Under the pieces are notes generated by a model. That model was not told the origin of the DNA. It saw only the letters and a program-made list of their open reading frames with translations, and ran no database searches. The position numbers and the translations under genes are program-made. This document shows, piece by piece, positions 45,096-54,520 of a DNA stretch of 64,000 nt. This DNA is from Galeopsis tetrahit (lineage: Eukaryota > Streptophyta > Magnoliopsida > Lamiales > Lamiaceae), in the NCBI GenBank assembly GCA_963675135.1, contig OY776131.1:36727381-36791380 (forward strand), in the 5' to 3' direction. Each line of letters begins with the position of its first letter. The stretch's first letter is position 1.

Positions 45096-45436
45096 ACTTG
45101 AAGGGTCCGAGCGCGACGAGTAGGCAGTCGAGCAGCAAGCTTGTTACCGTTCGACAAGAATCGCGCGTTGATGCGCCTCCGCGACTGACGTTGGAGAACA
45201 AAGATTCAGAATGTCTTGGATGGACAGGCGGAGGCCGCCAATATATCGAGCGGCCAAATGATCTGCAGATTCGACCAGATCATTCCTGGTCATCAACTAA
45301 TAGAATTCTTCTGAGTATTCCGCAACCGAACGAGAGCCTTGGCATAAATTTTGTAGTCGTTGAAACAAAAGACGAGAATGATTAAACGCTAAGAAGGCTT
45401 GTTGTATCTTACGCTTGAATTTTGACCAATTGAGAA

Positions 45437-45979
45437 TCAGCGGTTTCCCAATCGGGCTCTAGACGATTTCAGGTTCTTCCACCAATGAGAAGCGCGGTCG
45501 GACAAACGTGTAACAACAAGAGGAACCCGACGATCGGCGGGGACGTTCTTGAAGTCCAATATGTCTTCTGCGGTGATGAGCCAATTGCACAAATCAAATT
45601 CACCCGTGTTGTCGTTGAATTCTGGAATTTCCATCTTGAACCCCAACTCCCATTTATTTTCGTCGAATCGCAAAGCGGGGCGATCCTCTCGCGCAGGTGG
45701 GGGACGAAAACGGGGGTCCAACGGAGCAAAAGGATTCTCCGCTGTGGGGGTTTCGTCCTCTGACGTAGGCGCCTGAGACCCTGCTGGTGCTTGGGGGCCC
45801 CTTAATGGTAAGAGATCACGAACTAGGGCAAGAAACTCTGCGTGTTGTGTGGCCAATTCGTCCTGTCGAGAAATAACCGCCGCAATGTCCGTAGCCAAAG
45901 CGTCCAATTGTTGCCGCATCTGTGCCATATCTATTACCGCGGCTTGTGTTTCAGCGACATCGTGACGTTTCGAAGGCAT
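45437..45979 (-). pseudogene. Gag N-terminal region of the second gypsy element
   Basis: Likely start MPSKRHDV at 45979, 21 bp after the PBS. A coiled-coil-like stretch (MRQQLDALATDIAAVISRQ), a Pro-rich linker, then the gag core beginning KMEIPEFNDNTGEFDLCNWL. The frame breaks near 45437, before the knuckle. Confidence 0.7.
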
Positions 45980-45999
45980 CGTGTCAAGGAAAACCCGAT

Positions 46000-46013
46000 C
46001 TCTGGATACCAAA
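46000..46013 (-). other. Primer-binding site of the second gypsy element
   Basis: The minus strand reads TTTGGTATCCAGAG directly after the LTR end; it resembles the iMet primer site with one extra base. Confidence 0.5.
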
Positions 46014-46014
46014 T

Positions 46015-46527
46015 GATGTAGCGGAAGCTAACAATTGTCGTAAAAACAAATGCAATGCGACCAAGAACAATTAGAACTCTCAATGTTAAACCGATTAACC
46101 CACTTTGAATCCTTTCTTTAAAAATCAACCAACCGTTCAACAAGCCATCTGAAGAGTATACATACACCTCTTTAGATAAAGAATCACAAGAAAGGAATCA
46201 CCAAAAAGAAACTGTTGCTAACTAACAACTAACAACCAACTAAAACTACCAAGACAAGTAAAGCATCTGAATAACTTCTAGCAAATGTTTTAGTTGTATT
46301 CTTCCGCTTCTAATCCTTCTATGTCCGCATCACTTCTCTTCTAACCCTAAAAACACATTGGTAACGACACTATTTTCATTACCCCAAAAATCGGCAGGCA
46401 ACCACAAGTGAGCGCTGAGGCGATCCAACTTCCTCTGCAACTTTGCGTTCACCTATGTGTTAATATTTGCCTCAATCTCGGCAGCGAACTTTAGAGGCGC
46501 AGAGAATACGGAAGACTGGAATAATTA
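46015..46527. other. LTR remainder and spacer
   Basis: The left part is probably U5/R/U3 of the second gypsy LTR. I could not place its far end. No gene. Confidence 0.4.
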
Positions 46528-46757
46528 AGATGTCGACCCTCTAATGGTACTAGCCATCTTGCCAAGGCCAAGGATCCGTCCTCTATTGACCTGGTCGGAT
46601 CTAGAAAGATCCGACCAGGATCTACTGCAGGAGGAAGAGACATCTAGGATTGATGCGACGATCCACCAACCTCCGGAAGCGAGGCCTAAGACTGGGCCTC
46701 TGTTAGCCTCCAATTGACGTTCAACTCCAAATTAATTTAATAAATATTATTATATAC
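46528..46757. repeat. Dispersed repeat, copy 1
   Basis: GTCGACCCTC through TTGACGTTCA and AATTTAATAAATATTATTATAT matches 63771-64000 in the same order, with indels. CCAAGGCCAAG and CCTATTGACC words occur in both. The GC-rich part may be an LTR piece; the family is unknown. Confidence 0.6.
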
Positions 46758-47034
46758 ATTAATAACTAACTAATTTAACTAATAATACGTGAAAAGTTAC
46801 ATGTAGTTCGGTCGTGCATTGGTACGTGGACGTTTGTGTCTGCGTCTCCGGATTGAAGGGATGGACGATTTTTAACTCTCCAAGTGAGTGGGAGCACGTC
46901 CCCCCGTCTCCTGCTTCTATTACCAAACATGTAAATATATTCAATATAAATAAGATAAACTTTAATAAACATTAATACTTTCAAGATCGTGCTCGTGGAT
47001 AGACATGAACCATGCCCAATGCCGTGTGACACCG

Positions 47035-47420
47035 CACTAAAAAAATCATGAGAATCTGAGACGAAAAATTTGAGACGGACAGAAAATCGTCTCTAATAGA
47101 GACGGATTTGGTCAAAGAATGAGATTTGAAATGGAAAAAACATTGTCTCTAATTAGAAACGGTTTAGACACGGTTGTTAGTTTGAAGAGATTTATAGACG
47201 GTTTCAAGACGGAACATTTTATCTCTAATCAGTCAACATTTTCTTACTGCAAAAAAATAAGTCAAAGTGGAACTCGAAATTTGAATTTGGAACTTGAGAC
47301 GGTTTATTTACCGTCTCTAATTGGTCTCTAATTAGTTAAATGGTCAAATTGGAACTCGGACTTTGAATTTGGGATTTGAGACTGTTTTTACCGTCTCTAA
47401 TCTAGCCCCACCCTGTTTTC
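47035..47420 (+). mobile_element. CACTA-like terminus with GAGACGG subterminal repeats
   Basis: CACTAAAAAAATC at 47035 is followed by repeated GAGACGG/CCGTCTCTAAT words on both strands to about 47402. This is the layout of a CACTA end. The second end is not found. Confidence 0.4.
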
Positions 47421-47586
47421 AAAATTTTATAATTCGAATTCAAATACACATATTTTTTTGAATTAGTAAACAAATGATCGAATATAAAATTATGATATAC
47501 GATTCGACGTTCGCAAGTATTCAAAATTCAATAAATGAGTCAAAAATTGAATACATATACAACTTAACAAAAAATTGCATCTACAA

Positions 47587-48433
47587 GTTAATCTATCTTG
47601 CACCATTTAGTAATTCTCTCTCTAAAAAAATCCTTTGCCTTCTCTCTACCCTTTCCTCTTCTTTTCCACCGCCCACAACCTTCAACAAAAATTTCCGGCC
47701 ACCTCACCCTCCCCCTAATGTAAATCATCTCCGGCTCACGTGCTCAGTATTGGCGCTACTCTCGTGGTCTCTCTCCTCTGATCCTTTTTCGTTTGATGTA
47801 AGATTTTTTCCCACTGCAGCCTTGCCGTAGCCGTTTACTTCTGTCGTCGCCGTCGTTTCGATCCTCCCTTGTATGCTTATTTATTTATGTAAATTTCTTC
47901 TAGATTTTGTTGGGATCAATGGATAAATTATTTCTAACGGAGCCACGGTGACCGTTCAGGAAATTTATCCTTGATCCCGTTTACTGTTTTTTAGATAGTT
48001 TCTTTTTTCTTGTTGTTTTATGTTTTTGGGGTTTGCTGTTTTGGGTTTTGGTTCAGTTTATGTTTTCTGTTTGTCTTTGTTTCCTTTTGTGGGCTCCTTC
48101 CCCTGTGTGAGACTTTCTTCCCCTTTGTGGGTCTTTCTCTTCCCCTGCGTGGGACTTTTTTGAGTGGTTAATGGGTTGGTTGGATCTTTGTTCTTTTCTT
48201 TTGTTTCCTATGTTTTGATATGGGAAGACCTTAGTGTGGGGTAATCTTGTATTGAGAAGGGAGACCTGTACTTTCTGGTGGAGCAAAGTGTACACTCGTT
48301 TTTCTCTTCCTCACGATTGGAGGGGACAGCGACCTTGACGATCCGTCTTGGGTTGAAGATCATTTATTTAGAGCTTAAAGTTGTAATGCCTTGTTAACAT
48401 TGAGCTTGTAAACCTCTATAAAAAAAAAAAAAA
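47587..48433 (+). mobile_element. Retroposed 847-bp sequence with poly(A) and 21-bp target duplication
   Basis: A 21-bp sequence (AACAAAAAATTGC...CTACAA) at 47566-47586 is repeated exactly at 48434-48454. The insert ends in a run of about 14-16 A just before the right copy. This is the signature of LINE-driven retroposition. The body is pyrimidine-rich, with repeated TTCCCCTGTGTGAGACTTT-like phrases at 48100-48150, and has no supported ORF. It could be an internally deleted LINE or a processed non-coding transcript. Confidence 0.7.
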
Positions 48434-48460
48434 AACAAAAAATTGCATCTACAAATTTCG

Positions 48461-48650
48461 TGTGTATATATATAATTAATATTAAAAGAATAAACAAGAG
48501 AGTTGTTTGCCGAGTGGAGGGCTTAGCTATGGGTGCCCGTCCATCCGGGATCAATTTCCACATAGGCCAAATAAATGGTCATTTGAATAGCTTGGGGAGG
48601 GTGTCGGGGGTCGGTGCGGTGAGGTTGGGGTCGATTCAGGTATCCACTAG
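48461..48650 (+). mobile_element. tRNA-like SINE candidate, second copy
   Basis: GCCGAGTGGAGGGC and GGGATCAATTTCC match the A- and B-box-like blocks of 871-945, and the G-rich stretch follows. Similarity extends 40 bp upstream (TATATAATTAATATTAAAA). Confidence 0.45.
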
Positions 48651-48679
48651 TTGAAATATGATTAGAGATGGTTGCTTGA

Positions 48680-49198
48680 CCCTGATGAGAAACAGGTCGT
48701 TCATTATTTTATACATACTCATCAAGTATAAATTAACACACACTGATATTTGGTGAGCTAAAATTTCATCCCAGGTTTTGTGCATATGAAGAACGGAAAA
48801 ACTCTATACAAGTCTTATCACAACAGAAGTATAAAAAAAACTCTAAACAGCAGAGCAGTATATCCCTTGGGCATCTCTGAAATGATATTTCTTTTATTGG
48901 AAAGAACTTAGAAGTTCAGCATCCAAACTGACCAATTCCCATCCATGTCTCCACCTTCGGCCATGGCTTACGCTGTATTGTTGACAATACATTCTAAGAT
49001 AAAAGGTCGATGAAATCAAACATTAGAACATGAAAAATCACATGACCTGTTTTCAAATAATACTAACTGATGTTTATCAGATCCAACTTTTTTCATCTAT
49101 TCAAAAATAAAAACCAACTATCTTAGAGGATGCTTAGCCAGCTCGATATGATGTGCTAGAGAAATCACCGTTTTTTACTGAAAAATTACTCTAAAGTA
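48680..49198. repeat. Scrambled SAUR-module flank (no gene left)
   Basis: 48700-48960 matches the 3' flank of C genes; 48972-49198 matches 41670-41905. At 49198 it jumps directly to the sequence found 900 bp further on at 42806, so a B gene has been deleted from this copy. Confidence 0.7.
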
Positions 49199-49659
49199 CA
49201 TCATAACTGGTTGAAATTTCCAATGTTTGAAAATCTATCAAGTGGCCTTATAGTCTTATACTCCATTAACTTGGCCCACCATGTGAAATATAGTTCATTA
49301 TTACGTTCTTTGTTTTCTCCTTTTCAGATAATCTTGAAATATAGTACGATACTTTGGCTTCTAGTACTATATCAAGATTCACTATACTTCAAGATAATCT
49401 TGAAATATAGTACGATATCTTGGTAGGGCAAAAATGAATTGAGAAGTCTTATGAAGTAGCTAGTTTGATTGAAGACTTATTAATGGTTAAAGTGAGAGAA
49501 GCCAAAGTAAAAGATTATTATGAATAAGTCCACTAGATAGAGTATAGTGGGTTGAAAAACAATTGAGAGGAGGCATGCCATTTACTATGTACCGTTGATT
49601 TCTGTGGGGTCTTATGAGTTCTCTTCATTTCAGTCCACATATTCGTTTTTAAACATATC

Positions 49660-49760
49660 CATGTGACTCCTCATCTGCTTATGCTTTCCCATATTTAATA
49701 ACCACCACATAACTTATCTAATTCTGAAAGATACACCATTTATTGGTTCACCTATATATA
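49660..49760 (+). promoter_or_regulatory. Promoter of SAUR-C4
   Basis: CATGTG at 49660-49665; the second site is CATCTG (49672-49677), still an E-box but no longer the CATGTG form. TATATATA at 49753-49760. Confidence 0.55.
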
Positions 49761-49875
49761 CAACATTTTTCTAAATTACATTCATCAACAACTCCTCCAA
49801 AAATACTTTATACTTCCTCTGCTTTCACTTACCTCGCAACATTTTCCAGATTTTTTTCCTTCAATCTGTACAACA

Positions 49876-50133
49876 ATGGCCATTTGTCAAATGCGAAGGC
49901 AATCTTTATCCGGCGAAAGAAGTTCAGATGCTCCAAAGGGCCATTTTGCTGTTTATGTTGGGGAAAACGAGAAGAAGCGCTTTACTGTTCCAGTCTCGTA
50001 CTTGAACTACCCTGCATTCCAAGAATTGCTATTTCAAGCTGAAGAAGAATATGGTTTTCATCATCCATGTATAACCATCCCTTGCAGTGAGGATTTATTC
50101 ACTGATGTCATCTCTGGATTGAACAGAACATGA
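49876..50133 (+). CDS. SAUR-like auxin-responsive protein, copy C4 (diverged)
   Basis: An 85-residue C-type SAUR. N-terminus MAICQMRRQSLSGERSS has Cys for Arg4 and other changes plus a short deletion. Core KGHFAVYVGENEKKRFTVPVSYL is kept. The nearly invariant HPMGGLTIPC is reduced to HHPCITIPC (two residues shorter). Tail LFTDVISGLNRT. The frame is open, but the loss of the MGGL turn suggests relaxed constraint. Confidence 0.85.
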   Translation: MAICQMRRQSLSGERSSDAPKGHFAVYVGENEKKRFTVPVSYLNYPAFQELLFQAEEEYGFHHPCITIPCSEDLFTDVISGLNRT

Positions 50134-52125
50134 TGTATATGATATATCTTAGATTACTGCAGTACAATTTTGTAAATTAGTTTCACTGGTATATGAAAAT
50201 ACATGAAAAACTTACTGATCCAATTTTAGATGCTATACCATTATCTGTTTTGAGTTGTTTCTCATAAATCATTGTGTCGAACACCTAGTGTGCAGCCTGC
50301 CAAGCCTTATGTTGGTTCTGTAACGAATTAATATTTTAAGTGATTCATCCAGTGCAAAATTAGAGTATATGAATATTCATGAAAACTTACCGAGCCTTTT
50401 TCAGATCTATTTTGAGTTTGTTTCTGTTAATCTACAAGTGAGAACTACAAATCACACACATTAATATTTTAAGTGATTCATCCAGTGCAAAATTAGAGTA
50501 TATGAATATTCTTTTTTTTTTCTTTATTAAATGAAATTGGATTTTTGCCCCCTCCATGTTTTTTTGTGAAAATACCCACTTTTTCTAGTATTTTACTATA
50601 TTACTCTTAATGAAATAAAAGCTATCGTGAATGATGGCGGTGTCACAAGAAGTCACGGATGGATCTGCGTTGGTGGTCTAGAACAATCACATATGGTCGT
50701 GGTCTTGCCGTCGGTCACGTACAGAAGGTCATAACTTCACGGTCAGTCACTCAGTCGCAACCTCGCAGGGTAAAATAGGTAAGGAGAAAATTAAAGGGCA
50801 TTTACTCAATCGAAATTGAAAGTGTGCGTGTTAAGTAAAACAAGATTGATGCTACATTAAATGTTATAAGTTATAACACATAATGCAATACTGACTCGAT
50901 TATAAAATATCAGAATATGAACAACGGAAGACTTTAAATACGAACACAAAGACACAATGGAAATAACTTTTACATAGATTTTAATTTTATATCTATGTGT
51001 GAGCCTCAAGGCTAAACATTCACTAAACGAATAATGAATACAAATGGTGTGTGAACAAATATTCACAACGGAAATAAAACTCAATAAGTTATCAAATCTA
51101 AATATGGCTTAAGTGTAAAACACTACAAAAAACTAATCTAACTCTATGATCTCTCTATCGATTAAAGTATAGAAAAGTCTACGTTGTACACAAAGTTAGG
51201 TCGGAACAATGACAAGAACATGCCAATGTCAATTAATTACTGACATTGGGTTCAATATATGACCTACATTGATAAAGACGTTCTGGCCTTTTTTATAGGC
51301 ATGGGAAACGAGCCTAGAGCGGTGCCGGTCATCCATGATCTCCTAAAAAAATAGGATCTCGTTCCTTTTTTTTTTTTCTCCCACTCCTTATTTAACTTGT
51401 TCTAGGTCCTTCCAGCCTATTCTTGATGTGTATTCATGCAATCACTTGATTTGCTACGTTCTGCAAGCTTCCAAATCCTTCCAGTCTGGAATCATGTAAA
51501 AAATTTTAGATCTTCAACCTATAATGTTACAACATCAAAGGAAACATTAGTTAAAACATTGAAATTTGAATTTAAGAAACATAAAAAAGGTCGAATTAAG
51601 ATTTTGTAGGCTTGTGTGATAATATCTTTGATAACATGGTCAAGTCTTCAACATCAACAAAAATATGAAGGTTGCAAAGTTTCAATTTATAATATAAAAA
51701 GAGGATATATAATACTGTACAATTTTCCAAAATAAAATGTACCAGAAATAATATAAATTATGTTAAAACAATAAAAATAATAATAATAAAATACAAAGGA
51801 AAAAAAAAAAAGGATATATATCCACTAGAACTTTGAAAAGCCATAGTCATCATCCAGTTCACGGAAGCAGAACTCTACTGAAGTAAATTTACCTCCAAGA
51901 TATCCACTGGTCCAAATTTAATGCATTGTTCCCAAACCAGAATGAGCATTGTAATCAATATACTTTAAATATTTGATTAGGTAACCAAGCAAAGTTTCCC
52001 CATTTTGTCATCCAATTGGCTTTATTTTTGGCCTTTGAAGGCTAAGTTGCTCAAGTTGGTAGGAAGCAATTGACTCCACAAACTCGATCTTGCTTTAAAC
52101 CTTAATGAAGATTGATAGACAAATC
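50134..52125. other. C4 3' flank and AT-rich spacer
   Basis: A block ending GAGTATATGAATATTC occurs twice (50339-50380, 50473-50513). From about 50520 to 51840 I see no gene; the text has the feel of an LTR or its remnant but no ends were found. From about 51910 it is the paralogous upstream region of A genes. Confidence 0.5.
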
Positions 52126-52207
52126 CATGTGACTCGTTATGTGCTAATGTATGTGATGTGAGTATCATTTGCCACCACATATTCAATTTCTTGATGGCCT
52201 ATATATA
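52126..52207 (+). promoter_or_regulatory. Promoter of SAUR-A5
   Basis: CATGTG at 52126-52131 and TATGTG at 52138-52143; TATATATA at 52200-52207. Confidence 0.55.
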
Positions 52208-52333
52208 ATATACAACACATATCTGGAATTCAACCAGCAACAACTCTTCAAATTATATATTTAGCTTTTCAACTTTCCCTTATTTCACATCACCCTCCAC
52301 AAAGTTTTTCAGAAAGATTTAATTTATACTAGA

Positions 52334-52600
52334 ATGGCCATCCGCCAAATGATGAGACGATCATTATCCAGTGAAAGAAGATCAGCTCATGTCCCAAAAG
52401 GCCATTTTGCTGTTTATGTTGGAGAGAACGAGAAGAAGAGATTTGTAATTCCAGTATCATACTTGAACCACCCTTCGTTTCAAGAATTGCTAATTCAAGC
52501 TGAAGAGGAATTTGGATTCCATCATCCGATGGGTGGCCTCACTATTCCTTGCAGTCAGGATTTATTCGTTGATCTCGTCTCTGGATTGAGCAGATCATGA
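52334..52600 (+). CDS. SAUR-like auxin-responsive protein, copy A5
   Basis: An 88-residue A-type SAUR: MAIRQMMRR (second Met instead of Leu), His for Glu in SAHVPKG, otherwise the A-type core and tail LFVDLVSGLSRS. Convergent to the B5 pseudogene and the 54-kb SAUR. Confidence 0.92.
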   Translation: MAIRQMMRRSLSSERRSAHVPKGHFAVYVGENEKKRFVIPVSYLNHPSFQELLIQAEEEFGFHHPMGGLTIPCSQDLFVDLVSGLSRS

Positions 52601-52982
52601 TCTACATGCTATATGTAAAATAGAGCACAGATTTGTAAAGTAGTTTATCTTAGAAATGTATCCATAGATAGACATACAAAAATACAGAGACTTTTATAGA
52701 TGAAAAGAATCATTGTTTTGAGTTGTTACCATTAATTCTGTAAATACTCAACAAGTACATACTATTCTTACCACTATTTGATGGTCTCTCCAAGTTGGTT
52801 TTGACACAATCACAAAGTATGTAATTTCCAATTACTGTTACTAAAGAAGATGGATGTTTTAGTTTGCAAATTAGATCAGAATTTGTTTTCAAGCTTGAAA
52901 CATTAGTTGTCGTAGCATGATCATATTCGTAGTTCATCGTGTTATAGCATCATTAATGTGATCTTTGGTTTTAAGGCAAAAC

Positions 52983-53000
52983 CATGTGATTCTTCATGTG
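52983..53000 (+). promoter_or_regulatory. Orphan paired CATGTG element
   Basis: CATGTGATTCTTCATGTG is identical to the C2 promoter element and is followed by the same CTAA, but no TATA box or SAUR follows. It is probably left from a deleted gene. Confidence 0.5.
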
Positions 53001-53198
53001 CTAATGATTCAATGCAGTGTCCCAATTGAATCAAACTGTACAGAATAAATGCTAAAATTGAGAGAATGGAGAATACTTGTACCAAAATTAAACCAGACTT
53101 CTGCATTTGAAAACGGATAAGTAATATATTTCGTCATTGATTGAACGTACATTTCTTTTCCTATCTTGTAAGACAATTAAGAATGCTTGTCAGAGAAA

Positions 53199-53390
53199 CT
53201 AATCTACAAAACTATCTTCTTCAGCTTGAAATAACAATTCCTGAAACGAAGGATGGTTCAAGTACGATACTGGAATTACAAATCACCTCTTTTCATTCTC
53301 CCCAACATAAATAACAAAATGGCCCTTTGAAACTTCAGCTGATCTTCTTTCTCTGGATAAAGACTATCTCAACAACTGGCGAATGGCCAT
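53199..53390 (-). pseudogene. B-like SAUR pseudogene B5
   Basis: From ATG 53390 the SAUR frame is readable for 58 codons without a shift (MAIRQLLR, KGHFVIYVGENEK, FVIPVSYLNHPSFQELLFQAEE), but codon 9 is TAG and codon 36 is TGA. The sequence leaves SAUR homology after EED and stops at 53201..53199, so the C-terminal 24 residues are missing. A TATATATA box (about 53515-53522) and a CATGTG (53574..53569) survive. Confidence 0.85.
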
Positions 53391-54000
53391 TGTTATATAA
53401 AGTGAATCTTTCCGGGTTATAATGAAAGACTTTATGAAATAAGTGAAAGCAGAGAAATTAAAGTAAAGGTATATTTTGAGGAGTTTTTGGTGGTTTTAGT
53501 TGAGAAGTGTAATGTATATATAGGAGAACAAAGAAAGGGAGAAATATTTGAGAGTTGAGAAACATAAGCACATGTATTTCTCTTTCAAACAAATAGCCCT
53601 CAAGGGACCCTACTTTAATCAACCAAAATGCTTCATTTCATCTTTATAATCTTCATCAACTGCAAACACAAAGTTGAATTGCTAATCCTTTGCTTAGGAC
53701 AACATTGACTTGGTCCACCGCGCGTGTGAACAACATACGTTCTGCATTCTGCTTTCAGATGATGTAAAGTGAACTACAACAATTAACAAGATAAATATTG
53801 TCTTGAATACTGAATTATATATTATTGAATTCCAAATTGGCATGGAAGTAAGATGTTACATTTTCTTGCCTTGTTTTGTTTTGTTTACAACAGGGGAGAT
53901 AAAATTCCGAAACCAAAGATCGTGCTCTAAAATGTGCACGATTCTTTGTAATAAATAAAGCTGGCTAGCTAGCTATATATGTGCAAGTATCAAACTAATG

Positions 54001-54282
54001 TCAGCAGCTTGTACTCAACTTAGAGGTGAGGTAAATGAAGAGTTCCTCGGTGCATGGAAGCGTAAGGCCACCCATCGCATGATCAAACCCGAACTCATCC
54101 TCAGCTCGATCCAGCAATTCTTGAAACGACGGCTGCCTCAGAAACGATATTGGAATAACAAACCTCTTCTTTACCCCTTCTCCAACATATACCACGAAAC
54201 ACCCTTTACGAATACTATCACTTCGACCAGAACGACGAAGAATCTGCATCACACGAGCAACAAGAGGCATGCGGATGGCCAT
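54001..54282 (-). CDS. SAUR-like auxin-responsive protein, divergent clade
   Basis: A 93-residue SAUR from ATG 54282: MAIRMPLVARVMQILRRS, KGCFVVYVGEGVKKRF, IPISFLRQPSFQELLDRAEDEFGFDHAMGGLTLPCTEELF, ending SKLSTSC. The N-terminus is longer and differs from the A/B/C types, and the core has many substitutions, so it left the group before the array expanded. The plus-strand frame over the same bases (53998-54387) is a shadow. Confidence 0.92.
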   Translation of the reverse strand: MAIRMPLVARVMQILRRSGRSDSIRKGCFVVYVGEGVKKRFVIPISFLRQPSFQELLDRAEDEFGFDHAMGGLTLPCTEELFIYLTSKLSTSC

Positions 54283-54356
54283 GCTTTAGACTCAGTTTTA
54301 ACTTTTAATTTCCTTGTTGATATTGAGCTTAGAATTACTAATGAAAGGTGGGACAG

Positions 54357-54520
54357 ATATATAAGACATTTGTTGGTTGGTTGCTAAATGCGTGTAATAA
54401 AGATGAATGGCTATCTATCACATGTAGAATTTCTAGAGTAGACGGAACATACATAAAATAAAAGGGGCCCTAAGATGAAAAAGAAGAGAAAAAAACATGA
54501 GTTAGTGAGGGTATCACATG
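54357..54520 (-). promoter_or_regulatory. Promoter of the divergent SAUR
   Basis: TTATATAT box at about 54364..54357, 75 bp before the start codon. One CATGTG at 54520..54515. Confidence 0.5.

Larger units (their letters stand above)
43284..46014 (-). mobile_element. Second Ty3/gypsy element, truncated
   Basis: Minus-strand order: LTR end (CTTCCGCTACATCA, at 46014), PBS, gag (45979-45437), zinc knuckle, protease and RT (45095-43608), RT C-terminus (43586-43362) and the start of RNase H (LPFALHCDAS, about 43310-43284). It stops inside RNase H at the SAUR segment. The LTR beyond 46014 extends an unknown distance (to perhaps 46360). Same lineage as the 11-26 kb element but a different family. 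Confidence 0.8.

Noticed and set aside
53998..54387. 129-codon plus-strand frame opposite the divergent SAUR
   Set aside because: It is antisense to a clear SAUR with conserved residues and TATA box; its own sequence has no family.
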